A stretch of 64,000 nt of DNA from Mucilaginibacter sp. KACC 22773 (GCF_028736215.1 NZ_CP117883.1:7477738-7541737), one strand, 5' to 3'. Counted from the stretch's first letter, positions 17,234 to 25,440 are shown. The notes: generated by a model from the letters alone, not told the origin. Made by a program: numbers and translations.

Positions 17234-17411
17234 GATGTGCCGAAAAGAGAATGCGCAGATGTGCAAATTTCAGATGTGCATATGAACTGCAAGGTCGCAA
17301 CCTTCTCAATCATGTGCAGATGTGCAAATTTCGGATGTGCACATGAACTGAAAAGGTCGCAACCTTCTCAATCATGCAATCAAAAAATCATCTGTATATC
17401 TGCATATCTGA
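17234..17411. repeat. CAGATGTG palindrome with diverged 61-bp duplication
   Basis: Units beginning at 17255 and 17316 (GCAGATGTGCAAATTTC followed by a shared AAGGTCGCAACCTTCTCAAT) repeat with a few changes, period 61. The right arm CATCTGTATATCTGCATATC ends near 17410, at der's stop codon. GGTCGCAACC is itself partly palindromic. Confidence 0.75.
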
Positions 17412-17414
17412 GTT

Positions 17415-18716
17415 TTATTTCTGCCTGAACCACACCTGTACCGGCGCTCCGCTGAAATCAAAGTTTTCCCTTAGTTTGTTTTCAATAAAGCGATAGTAAG
17501 GCTCTTTAACATACTGCGGCAAGTTACAGAAGAAGGCGAACATGGGCGATGAGCCTGCAATTTGGGTGATGTATTTAATTTTTACGTATTTGCCTTTGAT
17601 GGATGGCGGCGGATAGTTTTCGATAATGGGCAGCATTACCTCGTTCAGTTTGGAGGTAGCTATTTTGCGGGCGCGGTTTTGGTAAACCTGGTTGGCAACA
17701 TCAATTACCTTTAACACCCGTTGTTTTTCGGTAACGGATGTAAATACGATAGGTACATCCGTAAACGGTGCAATCTTCTCGCGGATCATCTCTTCAAAAA
17801 CCTTAACGGTTTTGTTATTTTTTTCGATTAAATCCCACTTATTCACCACAACCATGATGCCTTTTTTATTCTTTTCGGCCAGGTGGAAGATGTTTATGTC
17901 CTGTGATTCGATGCCTTCAACTGCATCAATCATCAAAATAATTACGTCGGCTTCTTCCAAAGCCTTTATAGTACGCATTACCGAGTAAAACTCTATGTTT
18001 TCTTTAACCTTGGTTTTTTTACGCATCCCGGCAGTATCAATCAGCATAAAATCGTGCCCGTACTGGTTGTAATGGATGTGGATAGAATCGCGGGTAGTAC
18101 CGGCAATCGGGGTTACTATGTTGCGGTCTTTACCTATTAACGAATTGATGATGGATGATTTACCCACGTTTGGACGGCCAACGATGGCGTATTTAGGGCG
18201 GGTATTTTCTTCAAGCACCTCGTCGTCAAAATGCTTTACAACTTCGTCAAGCAACTCGCCTGTACCAGAACCTGTCATGGATGAGATGCTGTAAATCTCG
18301 CCCAGGCCCAGGCTATAAAACTCGGTAGCATCAGATAATAGCGCGTTGTTATCCAGTTTGTTTACTACCACAAAAACCGGCTTTTTGCTTTTGCGCAGCA
18401 TGGTGGCAATTTCATCGTCAAGATCGGTAATGCCTGTTGTAACATCAACCATAAACAAAATAACCGATGCTTCTTCAATTGCTATTTCTACCTGCTCACG
18501 AATGGCAGCCTCAAAAATATCAGCAGAGTTGGCTACATAGCCGCCTGTATCAATTACGGTAAACTGGTGGTCGGTCCATTCAGAAACACCGTAGTGCCTG
18601 TCGCGGGTTACACCGCTAAAATCGTCAACAATGGCTTTGCGGGTTTCGGTTAAGCGATTATATAAAGTTGATTTGCCTACGTTAGGGCGGCCAACAATGG
18701 CTACTATGTTACTCAT
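17415..18716 (-). CDS. der: Ribosome biogenesis GTPase Der
   Basis: 433 aa, normal length. Two tandem GTPase domains: GRPNVGKST at 8-16 with DFSGVTRDR and DTGGYV, and a second GRPNVGKSS with TPIAGTTRDS and DTAGMRKK in the middle of the protein; NKLD and NKWD specificity motifs are in place. A C-terminal KH-like domain ends the protein (FVKIKY-type strand seen as YVKIKYITQ). Der assists 50S subunit maturation. The era gene lies immediately upstream on the same strand, the two separated only by a palindromic element. Confidence 0.96.
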   Translation of the reverse strand: MSNIVAIVGRPNVGKSTLYNRLTETRKAIVDDFSGVTRDRHYGVSEWTDHQFTVIDTGGYVANSADIFEAAIREQVEIAIEEASVILFMVDVTTGITDLDDEIATMLRKSKKPVFVVVNKLDNNALLSDATEFYSLGLGEIYSISSMTGSGTGELLDEVVKHFDDEVLEENTRPKYAIVGRPNVGKSSIINSLIGKDRNIVTPIAGTTRDSIHIHYNQYGHDFMLIDTAGMRKKTKVKENIEFYSVMRTIKALEEADVIILMIDAVEGIESQDINIFHLAEKNKKGIMVVVNKWDLIEKNNKTVKVFEEMIREKIAPFTDVPIVFTSVTEKQRVLKVIDVANQVYQNRARKIATSKLNEVMLPIIENYPPPSIKGKYVKIKYITQIAGSSPMFAFFCNLPQYVKEPYYRFIENKLRENFDFSGAPVQVWFRQK

Positions 18717-18727
18717 GCTTTTAAATT

Positions 18728-18858
18728 AGAGTCAAGAATCAAGAACCAAGAGTCAAGATTTATGCAAATCTATCTATCTTAAAATTCCTGTTCTATATAT
18801 AAATGAAATTTTATTAAAGGGTCAAGACAAAATCTTGATTCTTGACTCTTGATTCTTT
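18728..18858. repeat. Intergenic palindrome, GTCAAGA word family
   Basis: Left arm AGTCAAGAATCAAGAACC then AAGAGTCAAGATTT; right arm CTTGATTCTTGACTCTTG is complementary. The loop of about 65 bases is AT-rich. It fills the gap between era's stop and der's start. Confidence 0.8.
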
Positions 18859-18862
18859 CGGT

Positions 18863-19741
18863 CTATGATTCGTATCCGAATTTTTTAAGGTAATTTTTTT
18901 TGCTGCGCCAGTCGGGGATCACTTTTACAAACATCTCCAGGAAAATTTTCTTCTGAAAAAACTCTTCCATATCGCGGCGGGCGTAAGTGCCAACTATTTT
19001 AAGCATACTGCCCCCCTGGCCAATAATGATATTCTTTTGCGAATCGCGCTCTACAATAATTTCGGCGCTGATGCGGTGCAGTTTTTCGCCTTCAATAAAT
19101 GCGGTTACTATTACTTCGGCGCTGTAAGGAATCTCTTTTTTGTACTGTTTAAGTAATTGCGCCCGGATCATCTCCGACGCAAAAAAGCGGTCGTTCCTAT
19201 CCGTAAGCTGATCTTTTTCATAATAAGCCGGGTGCTCTGGCAAATTGCCTATCACAAAATCCATAATGGCTTTGATATTGTGGCCCAACAAAGCCGATAT
19301 GGCGAAAATGGCTTTGGGGTTTAATTTCTCCTGCCAAAACTCCACTTTCTTTTTTACGGTTTCCTCATCGCTTTGGTCAATCTTGTTGATCAATACAGCA
19401 ATTGGCGCCAACGAACCTTCCAGCTTTTTTAACACGTCGGTTTCGTCAAACTCCTCGTAAATATCGGTAACCAGCAAAATCAGGTCGGCATCAACAATTG
19501 ATCCGTCTACCTGGTGCATCATACTTTCGTGCAATGCGTAATGTGGTTTGATAACCCCGGGGGTGTCCGAAAACACAATCTGGTAGTTATCATCGTTAAC
19601 AATTCCCAAAATACGGTGCCTGGTGGTTTGCGCTTTTGGGGTGATAATTGACATTTTTTCGCCAACAAGGGCGTTCATAAGGGTTGATTTCCCGGCATTG
19701 GGCTTACCAATTATACTTACAAAACCTGCCTGGTGACTCAT
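18863..19741 (-). CDS. era: GTPase Era
   Basis: 292 aa from the ATG at 19741, the usual length; the longer frame adds 11 residues lying in the promoter palindrome. GTPase motifs: GKPNAGKST (about 11-19), TPKAQTTRHR, DTPG, NKID. The C-terminal KH domain carries IIGQGGSMLK for binding 16S rRNA. Era checks assembly of the 30S subunit and acts at the membrane and ribosome. The divergent initiator tRNA shares the promoter region at 19764-19802. Confidence 0.96.
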   Translation of the reverse strand: MSHQAGFVSIIGKPNAGKSTLMNALVGEKMSIITPKAQTTRHRILGIVNDDNYQIVFSDTPGVIKPHYALHESMMHQVDGSIVDADLILLVTDIYEEFDETDVLKKLEGSLAPIAVLINKIDQSDEETVKKKVEFWQEKLNPKAIFAISALLGHNIKAIMDFVIGNLPEHPAYYEKDQLTDRNDRFFASEMIRAQLLKQYKKEIPYSAEVIVTAFIEGEKLHRISAEIIVERDSQKNIIIGQGGSMLKIVGTYARRDMEEFFQKKIFLEMFVKVIPDWRSKKNYLKKFGYES

Positions 19742-19763
19742 ATAAAAATAATTAAAAATATAT

Positions 19764-19802
19764 TTGGACTGCAAAGAAACGAATTATATCTTTGCAGTCC
19801 AA
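19764..19802. promoter_or_regulatory. Palindromic divergent promoter region of era and tRNA-fMet
   Basis: TTGGACTGCAAAGA (19764-19777) and TCTTTGCAGTCCAA (19789-19802) are a perfect 14-bp inverted repeat with an 11-base centre. Plus strand TATCTTTG (19787-19794) fits TAnnTTTG towards the tRNA; the mirrored TTTCTTTG on the minus strand, one mismatch, points at era. Confidence 0.6.
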
Positions 19803-19885
19803 TTAAAACGGAGTGCAAAATTGCATTTTGACAATTGGAAGCACCTTTCCGAGGTTATGACGGAATGCAACATATACCAATACAG

Positions 19886-19958
<73 letters not shown>

Positions 19959-19968
19959 CATTAAGTCA

Positions 19969-20001
19969 AAAGCCTCAAGTCGGAAGATTTGAGGCTTTTT
20001 T
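19969..20001 (+). terminator. Intrinsic terminator of the tRNA
   Basis: AAAGCCTCAA (19969-19978) pairs with TTGAGGCTTT (19989-19998), loop of 10, followed by TTT. Confidence 0.9.
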
Positions 20002-20107
20002 GCTGGGCCGAACTCTCAATCAGTTTCATAATTAATTTGCAAATAAAATTGTTTCGGGTGTTTTAAGTAAATGGTGATATTTGCCATTGTAAAAGTAAAC
20101 ATAGCCC

Positions 20108-20824
20108 ATGACCCGTTTATCTGTCAATATCAATAAAATAGCCACCCTGCGTAATTCACGCGGCGGAAACAACCCCGATTTGGTACAGGTTGCAAAAGAT
20201 TGCGAACGTTTTGGGGCGCAAGGCATTACCGTACACCCCCGCCCGGACGAAAGGCACATCCGCTACCAGGACGTTTTCGACCTTAAAAAAATAGTTACCA
20301 CCGAGTTTAATATTGAAGGCAACTGCCAGGAACAAAAGTTTATTGACCTTGTATTGGCCAACAAACCGGAGCAGGTTACGCTGGTACCTGATGTATTAGG
20401 GCAAATAACATCTAACCATGGCTGGGATACCATTACCAACTATCATTACTTAACAGATATGATAGCCGTTTTTAAAGAAGCCGGCATTCGCGTATCTATT
20501 TTTGTTGACCCGATTGCCAAAATGGTTGAAGGGGCCGCAAAAACCGGCACCGACCGGATTGAGCTTTACACCGAGGGTTATGCTACCCATTATCACCAGG
20601 GCAAAGAACTGGCTATAGCGCCCTATATTGAAGCCGCGAAGGTAGCACACGAAGCCGGACTGGGCATTAACGCCGGACATGATCTCGATCTGCATAATTT
20701 AAAATACTTTGCCGAAAACATACCTGCTTTGGATGAAGTAAGCATTGGCCACGCCCTTATTTGCGATGCGTTATATTATGGATTAGAAAATACCATCCAG
20801 ATGTATTTAAGGCAGTTGGTTTGA
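20108..20824 (+). CDS. pdxJ: Pyridoxine 5'-phosphate synthase
   Basis: 238 aa, the normal PdxJ size. It condenses 1-deoxyxylulose 5-phosphate with 3-amino-2-oxopropyl phosphate to form pyridoxine 5'-phosphate, the last ring-closing step of the DXP-dependent vitamin B6 pathway. The start TRLSVNINKIATLRNSRGG, VHPRPDERHI, DVLGQITSNHGWD and AGHDLDLHNL are family signatures, covering the substrate-binding Asn, Arg and His residues of the TIM barrel. It is a single gene after the initiator tRNA; no other B6 gene is in view. Confidence 0.96.
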   Translation: MTRLSVNINKIATLRNSRGGNNPDLVQVAKDCERFGAQGITVHPRPDERHIRYQDVFDLKKIVTTEFNIEGNCQEQKFIDLVLANKPEQVTLVPDVLGQITSNHGWDTITNYHYLTDMIAVFKEAGIRVSIFVDPIAKMVEGAAKTGTDRIELYTEGYATHYHQGKELAIAPYIEAAKVAHEAGLGINAGHDLDLHNLKYFAENIPALDEVSIGHALICDALYYGLENTIQMYLRQLV

Positions 20825-20901
20825 GATCTGTGGCCTGAGGATTGAAATGCGCAACGTTTCTTCCTATCAGACCTCCGGCTTCAGGCACCTGACCTCAGGT
20901 T

Positions 20902-21616
20902 TTACCTTAAAATAGTTAAGCTTCCCGATAACAGGCTACAGTTTTTATCCAGGTTGATAGTATAATAGTAGGTGCCAACCGGCAACGCCTTGCCATTATA
21001 GGTGCCGTTAAACGGTGTTGAATATCCTTTTGATTCAAACAGCTTTTGACCGTTGCGGTTAAATACCTGTACTACAGCGGCAGGGTAGCTTTCGATATTG
21101 CTGATCTTCCAGTAATCGTTATGGCCATCGCCATTAGGAGTAAAGGAATTGGCGATGCTAAGCGGAGATAAACCTACTGAAACTTTTACTTCTGTTTTTG
21201 GGCTTTCGCAAGTGCCGTTTACAGCACTCACAAAAAAGCTGCGATTTGCGATTGCAGATACTTTAAAACGCCCGCCGGTTTGTTCGGTTAATGGCGATGC
21301 ACTATTAGCCTGGTCGTACAAACGGTAAAGAGTGTTAGCCTCGGCGTTGTTTACCGTAAACCGGGCGTCGCCCGGGGGTGCAAACCTAGATATCTGTTAA
21401 CGACGGCGCAGCTACATCGTGCATTGTATTTTGAATTGTGTATTTAACATCGATGCTGCCGCAGCGGCTATCGGCAACATTTAAAGTATAATTACCCGCG
21501 GTCAAATTCGAGGCGCTGTTTGTCGATCCCACCTGTGCGCCATTTGCATCAAACCATTGGTAAGTGTACGGAGGAAAGCCGCCTGTAACCGTAACGTTAT
21601 TAACATAGCCCTTTTT
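20902..21616 (-). pseudogene. Broken SprB-repeat / CHU_C (type IX secretion tail) adhesin fragment
   Basis: The 3' part (20902-21385) codes for a beta-sandwich and a CHU_C-like C-terminal domain (FTPNGDGHNDYWKI... VFNRNGQKLFES ... GTYYYTINL), the sorting tail of proteins exported by type IX secretion. Upstream, in another frame, 21389-21610 codes for a SprB-type repeat (VTVTGGFPPYTYQW ... NLTAGNYTLNV). Removing one T near 21387 joins both frames (TDIRFAPPGDARF), so a one-base insertion broke the gene. Upstream of 21610 an in-frame stop follows and homology ends abruptly. The rest of what was surely a long adhesin is missing, so this is a doubly inactivated remnant. Confidence 0.85.
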
Positions 21617-21638
21617 TTAAAAACGCCCCGCTAAACAT

Positions 21639-21819
21639 GAGGGCACTGAAAAAGTCCTTTAAAGTTAAAGAAGTAGTTTTTCAAAGAAAATGGAGACGCT
21701 GAGAATTGTCTGTACGAAAGTGCTCTCCACCACCTACCCGAGTACCTCAAAGAAAAAGGGGCTGTTTTCAATATCGAAAACAGCCCCTTTTAATAAATAG
21801 TCACTTTTTCAGTGCCCCG
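21639..21819. mobile_element. MITE-like non-autonomous element with 15-bp terminal inverted repeats
   Basis: GGGCACTGAAAAAGT (21641-21655) and ACTTTTTCAGTGCCC (21803-21817) are perfect terminal inverted repeats. Direct repeats CGCTAAACAT flank it (21629-21638 and 21818-21827), so target duplication is 8-10 bp depending on where the tip is drawn. Inside, a perfect 16-bp hairpin (21754-21769 with 21776-21791) followed by T looks like a transposase-gene terminator, so this is probably an internal deletion product of a full insertion sequence. The insertion split an older hairpin AAAAACGCCCCG...CGGGGCGTTTTT (21619-21630 and 21828-21840). Confidence 0.8.
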
Positions 21820-21885
21820 CTAAACATCGGGGCGTTTTTTTTGTCTATTTTGTTAACTTGCGCTCCATAATCAATTTGTACCCAC

Positions 21886-23016
21886 ATGAAAAAAGTTCTT
21901 TTGATCATAGCGATGCTATCGCCTTTGTTTAATTACGCCCAGGACAAAAAGCCAATTCCCAAATCATTTGACCTGGTTGTAGGTACGTATACAACAGGTA
22001 CCAGTAAGGGTATTATGGTTTACCGCTTTTATACTCAAAGCGGCAAACTGGCTTATTTAAGCCAGATAGATGGCGTTACCAACCCATCGTACCTTACCAT
22101 CAGCAAAAACAATAAATTTATTTACGCCGTAAACGAAGTTACCAAAGGCGAGGTAAGCGCATTTTCATTTGACGCCAAAACAGGTAAAATAGATTTTATT
22201 AACAAACAGTCCTCGTTAGGTGCCGACCCATGTTACATTGCTGTGGACAAAGCACAAAAAAATGTGTTTGTAGCCAATTATTCAAGCGGGCAGGTTGCTG
22301 TACTGCCTGTTAATAAGGACGGTTCACTTGGCAACGGCATTGAAACTGTACGTAACGAAGACGGCAAAGGCCCCAATAAAGAACGGCAGGAAGGCCCGCA
22401 TGCCCATATGAGCATATTGTCGCCCGACGAAAAATACCTGTTTTATAATGATTTGGGTACCGATAGGATAAACATCTATCGTTACCGCCCGGGTAAGGAA
22501 TCTCCATTAACCGATCCAACTTTTGTAAGCGTTACTCCCGGCGAAGGCCCCCGTCACCTGGAATATTCTTTAGATAAAAAGCATGTTTACCTGGCAACCG
22601 AAATGGGATCGAATGTATTTGTGTTTGATTATGACAACGGCAAGTTTAAACAGAAGCAGGTGATAACTTTACTACCTGATGGCTTTACGGGCAAAACAGC
22701 TGCCGCAGCTATCCACCTATCGCCTGATGGCCGCTTTCTGTATGTATCAAACCGTTTAGAGACTAACGAAATTATTTGCTATGCGGTTAACCAGGAAACC
22801 GGTGGACTTACCTTTGTATCGCGCCAATCAACATACGGTAAAAATCCGCGCGATTTTGCCATCGCCCCATCGGGTAACTATATGGTTGTAGCCAACCAGG
22901 GCAGTGATAGTATGTTTGTATTTAAAATAGACCAAAATACAGGTAAGCTAACCCAAACAGGTATTAAAATAGATATCGGCAATCCCGTTTGTTTGAAGTT
23001 TACGTCGGCAGAATAA
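21886..23016 (+). CDS. Lactonase family protein (6-phosphogluconolactonase-type beta-propeller)
   Basis: 376 aa with a signal peptide (ending FNYAQ, about residue 19), so probably periplasmic. The rest is a seven-bladed beta-propeller of the lactonase (YbhE/Pgl) type, with LVVGTYTTGTSKGIMVY, NPSYLTISKNNKFIYAVNE, EGPHAHMSILSPDEKYL, GEGPRHLEYS and NPRDFAIAPSG repeated blade motifs. The cytoplasmic E. coli relative hydrolyses 6-phosphogluconolactone; an exported version more likely acts on free sugar lactones. No pentose-phosphate gene is adjacent. The family call is firm, the substrate is not. Confidence 0.85.
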   Translation: MKKVLLIIAMLSPLFNYAQDKKPIPKSFDLVVGTYTTGTSKGIMVYRFYTQSGKLAYLSQIDGVTNPSYLTISKNNKFIYAVNEVTKGEVSAFSFDAKTGKIDFINKQSSLGADPCYIAVDKAQKNVFVANYSSGQVAVLPVNKDGSLGNGIETVRNEDGKGPNKERQEGPHAHMSILSPDEKYLFYNDLGTDRINIYRYRPGKESPLTDPTFVSVTPGEGPRHLEYSLDKKHVYLATEMGSNVFVFDYDNGKFKQKQVITLLPDGFTGKTAAAAIHLSPDGRFLYVSNRLETNEIICYAVNQETGGLTFVSRQSTYGKNPRDFAIAPSGNYMVVANQGSDSMFVFKIDQNTGKLTQTGIKIDIGNPVCLKFTSAE

Positions 23017-23021
23017 TTTTG

Positions 23022-23150
23022 ACGTGAAAGGGTAAAGGCAAAAGCAGCCAATTAGTTAAAAAATCAAAAGGGGGTAAGCACATTGTAAATTGTGCTTGCC
23101 CCCTTTTTCGTAAAGGCAACCTTTCGCCTTTTACCTTTATCCTTTCGCCT
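23022..23150. terminator. Convergent terminator hairpin inside an outer palindrome
   Basis: AAAAGGGGGTAAGCACA (23066-23082) pairs with TGTGCTTGCCCCCTTTTT (23091-23108), one G-T pair. Outside it lie GTGAAAGGGTAAAGGCAAAA and, complementary, CTTTCGCCTTTTACC plus CTTTATCCTTTCGCC: a word-repeat palindrome wrapped around a classical terminator, between convergent genes. Confidence 0.85.
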
Positions 23151-23628
23151 AATTTTTAGTGAATGAATAAATGATGTACCCGTTGGTTCCGCCTACATCA
23201 ACAGCCGATTTTAGAACCATCGACTTGCCATCGTTACTGGCAATATCCAATCGATAGCCTTCTGCTACGTTTTTAGGCTTATCGCCCTGGTAAATTTTCT
23301 TAAATTGGAATTGCGTACCTGTGGTGCCTCCGTTATAAACTGACCAGTATATAGTTTGCGAAGTACCGTTGCTCATGGTATAAACACCATTGCCGCTATT
23401 GGTTAATTTCCAGGTACTGCCAACAAATGCTTCGGGAGCCGCCTGGTCAAACACGTTTTGAACAGCGCCTTGTACAAGGCCCTGGTAACTTACGTTGTTT
23501 AATGTCCAGGTGCCGGTGAATTTACCCCGGGATACGTTAGTTGTAGTTGCAGTTTGAGGGGTTGAACAAGCCGCAAATAAAAAGATAAGGGATAGGATCG
23601 CTATCGGTGTTTTTAGTACATTTTTCAT
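23149..23628 (-). CDS. Lipocalin-like lipoprotein
   Basis: 159 aa. The leader ends LFAAC with C21 as lipidation site. The mature part begins with FTGTWTLNNVSYQG, a GxW strand start as in lipocalin-like lipoproteins of Bacteroidota, and continues in beta strands with hydrophobic alternation to the C-terminal YIIYSFTKN. It probably faces the periplasm. No partner is evident; its stop lies a few bases from the convergent lactonase terminator element. Ligand unknown. Confidence 0.75.
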   Translation of the reverse strand: MKNVLKTPIAILSLIFLFAACSTPQTATTTNVSRGKFTGTWTLNNVSYQGLVQGAVQNVFDQAAPEAFVGSTWKLTNSGNGVYTMSNGTSQTIYWSVYNGGTTGTQFQFKKIYQGDKPKNVAEGYRLDIASNDGKSMVLKSAVDVGGTNGYIIYSFTKN

Positions 23629-23673
23629 GACAAAAGTTATTTAATGCATATAAGCATAAACCCTGCCAAAAGC

Positions 23674-23844
23674 TTAACTATACTTAACCGTGTTTGATTT
23701 AAGCTGCTTATCTATTTCGAATAAACGCTGGTTAATGGATGCAACTAACATATCTGCCTCTTTAACGTTCTTAAGGCTTTTGGCAAAACGGTGGTCGGTA
23801 TCTTTTGAGAATAACGAGTGGCTGATTTTATAAATAAGATTCAT
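23674..23844 (-). CDS. Small hypothetical protein (56 aa)
   Basis: A 56-residue frame starting MNLIYKISHSLFSKDTDHRF and ending DKQLKSNTVKYS, with balanced charge and helical look (KNVKEADMLVASINQRLFE). It sits alone in a 290-base gap on the same strand as both neighbours. Codon use resembles that of the surrounding genes. I know no family; the gene status rests on composition and position. Confidence 0.5.
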   Translation of the reverse strand: MNLIYKISHSLFSKDTDHRFAKSLKNVKEADMLVASINQRLFEIDKQLKSNTVKYS

Positions 23845-23919
23845 AGATGTATTCCTTATAACACCATTTTACGGATAACAGGCCATTAAGGTTACGAAAG
23901 TTAACTGAGAATATTTATT

Positions 23920-24498
23920 TTAAGCAATGCTTAAAAAACCAATGAGTTTTTCCATGGCTTTCGCCCGGTGGCTTATCTGGTTTTTTTCGTCCATAGTCAT
24001 TTCGGCAAAGGTTATAGCGTAACCTTCTGGTTCAAATATTGGGTCGTACCCAAAGCCGTCTGTTCCGCTGGGTGCCGTCCGGATAGTTCCTTCAACTGTT
24101 CCCTCAAAAAAATATTCTTCACCAGCCCACATTAATGATATCACAGTACGGAACCTTGCCTTTCGGTTAGTTTCGTCCTTTAATTTATCCAGTACCTGTT
24201 TAATATTGGCGGCATGATTCCCATGTTCGCCGGCGTACCTGGCCGAATAAACGCCCGGTTCGCCATTCAGGGCATCTATTTCAAGTCCGCTGTCATCGCC
24301 AAAACAATTCAGTTTATGCTTATTATAAATGTATTGGCTTTTAATAGAAGCGTTTGCTTTAAAAGTAGTACCGGTTTCTTCAATATCATCATAGCAGCCA
24401 ATATCGTTAAGCGTAAGCAGCTTAATTTTACCCTGAAGTTTTGCTTCTACTTCTTCGAGTTTGTGGCGATTGTTGGTAGCGAATACTAATTCCGTCAT
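23920..24498 (-). CDS. rdgB: XTP/dITP diphosphatase (RdgB/HAM1 family)
   Basis: 192 aa, usual length. The family removes deaminated purine nucleotides (dITP, XTP) from the pool, giving the monophosphate and pyrophosphate in the cytoplasm. Signatures: LVFATNNRHKLEEV at the start, GDDSGLEIDALNGEPGVYSARYAG in the middle with the metal-binding acidic residues, and GTDGFGYDPIFEP plus SHRAKAM near the end. It follows a 198-aa protein of unknown function on the same strand, with a short palindromic spacer between them. Confidence 0.95.
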   Translation of the reverse strand: MTELVFATNNRHKLEEVEAKLQGKIKLLTLNDIGCYDDIEETGTTFKANASIKSQYIYNKHKLNCFGDDSGLEIDALNGEPGVYSARYAGEHGNHAANIKQVLDKLKDETNRKARFRTVISLMWAGEEYFFEGTVEGTIRTAPSGTDGFGYDPIFEPEGYAITFAEMTMDEKNQISHRAKAMEKLIGFLSIA

Positions 24499-24572
24499 AT
24501 TGAATCAATTTGAAAAATTGAGAATTTGAAGATGATGTTTTTACGATACCCCATTTTCAAATCGTCAAATTA
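24499..24572. repeat. Intergenic palindrome, AATTTGAA word family
   Basis: Left arm TTGAATCAATTTGAAAAATT plus GAGAATTTGAAGATG; right arm CATTTTCAAATCGTCAAATT (24552-24571). The loop is 17 bases. It fills the gap between rdgB's start and the stop of the gene upstream. Confidence 0.65.
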
Positions 24573-25166
24573 TAGCGTTTTCATTTGTTCCCAAAAAGCT
24601 TTCTTATGCTCTACGTTATCCATCATTTCGCCAAAGCTAAAGCTATATAAACCTGCAATATCTCCCAAGGTACTGGGAGCATTTAAGGCCAGAGGGGCTA
24701 TGCCTTGTGGCATTGCATTTTTACCCAGCACCAACAGCCTGGCTGGTTTAAAAAAATTAACCAGTTCATTATATTGCACAGTGGCATGCCTGGCCAGGTT
24801 TAAAATTGCAATATCGTCTATACTTAAATCCTTCCGTTTAATAATGTTGGTAAGCGCGGCTAAGTGGGTATCATCAATAAATTCCAATTCGGGATAGTGT
24901 ACCAGTACCAAAAAGCGTTTTAAGTTTTTACCTAAATAATTAAAACTTATTACAGGCGTTTTAACTTCAGGTACGGGTGGTTGAACTGATGGTTCCGGTT
25001 GTTTGGTTATTGGCAGGGGCGATGCAGCAACGATTACAGCGGGAGCAATACTTTCAATTTCGGGTTGGGCCATTGCAACGTTTTCATACATGGCCTCATC
25101 TGTTTTTAGCAAATAAAGCTCATCTTGTAAAATAAAGCGTAGGGCAACCGGGTTTTCAACTTTCAC
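24570..25166 (-). CDS. Conserved hypothetical protein upstream of rdgB
   Basis: 198 aa, cytoplasmic by lack of signal. An N-terminal part (1-35, LRFILQDELYLLKTDE), a proline-rich linker (about 50-75, PLPITKQPEPSVQPPVPEVKT pattern) and a C-terminal alpha/beta domain (FLVLVHYPELEFIDDTHLAALTNIL-like region, then ARLLVLGKNAMPQGI). This layout resembles short Bacteroidota proteins sometimes linked to DNA polymerase III accessory functions, but I cannot support that here. It precedes rdgB on the same strand. Function unknown. Confidence 0.7.
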   Translation of the reverse strand: MKVENPVALRFILQDELYLLKTDEAMYENVAMAQPEIESIAPAVIVAASPLPITKQPEPSVQPPVPEVKTPVISFNYLGKNLKRFLVLVHYPELEFIDDTHLAALTNIIKRKDLSIDDIAILNLARHATVQYNELVNFFKPARLLVLGKNAMPQGIAPLALNAPSTLGDIAGLYSFSFGEMMDNVEHKKAFWEQMKTL

Positions 25167-25440
25167 TTTAACAAATTTTAACCAAAAGTAGTTAAACCGT
25201 TTGAAGCATTATAACCATATTAGCACAATTATAGCATGGCCTTAGCCTGAAGCCCGAAGTACTAAGTTTTAAGTCAAAAAAAAGACGTGTTTCGACCTCT
25301 GATTTTAAACTAAAGACTACCGGCTGAATACGGAGTTTTTTATTCAGTTTAATTGTGCCGCTATAATTAATAAATTTTACCGAAATTTGAAGTTTTAACG
25401 GAATTGTTATTTCCGTTTTATTTAGTACATAAAGCATTAC

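Noticed and set aside
25192..25437. 81-codon minus-strand frame upstream of surA
   Set aside because: Lies in the AT-rich surA promoter gap; composition is random and no start signal is seen.
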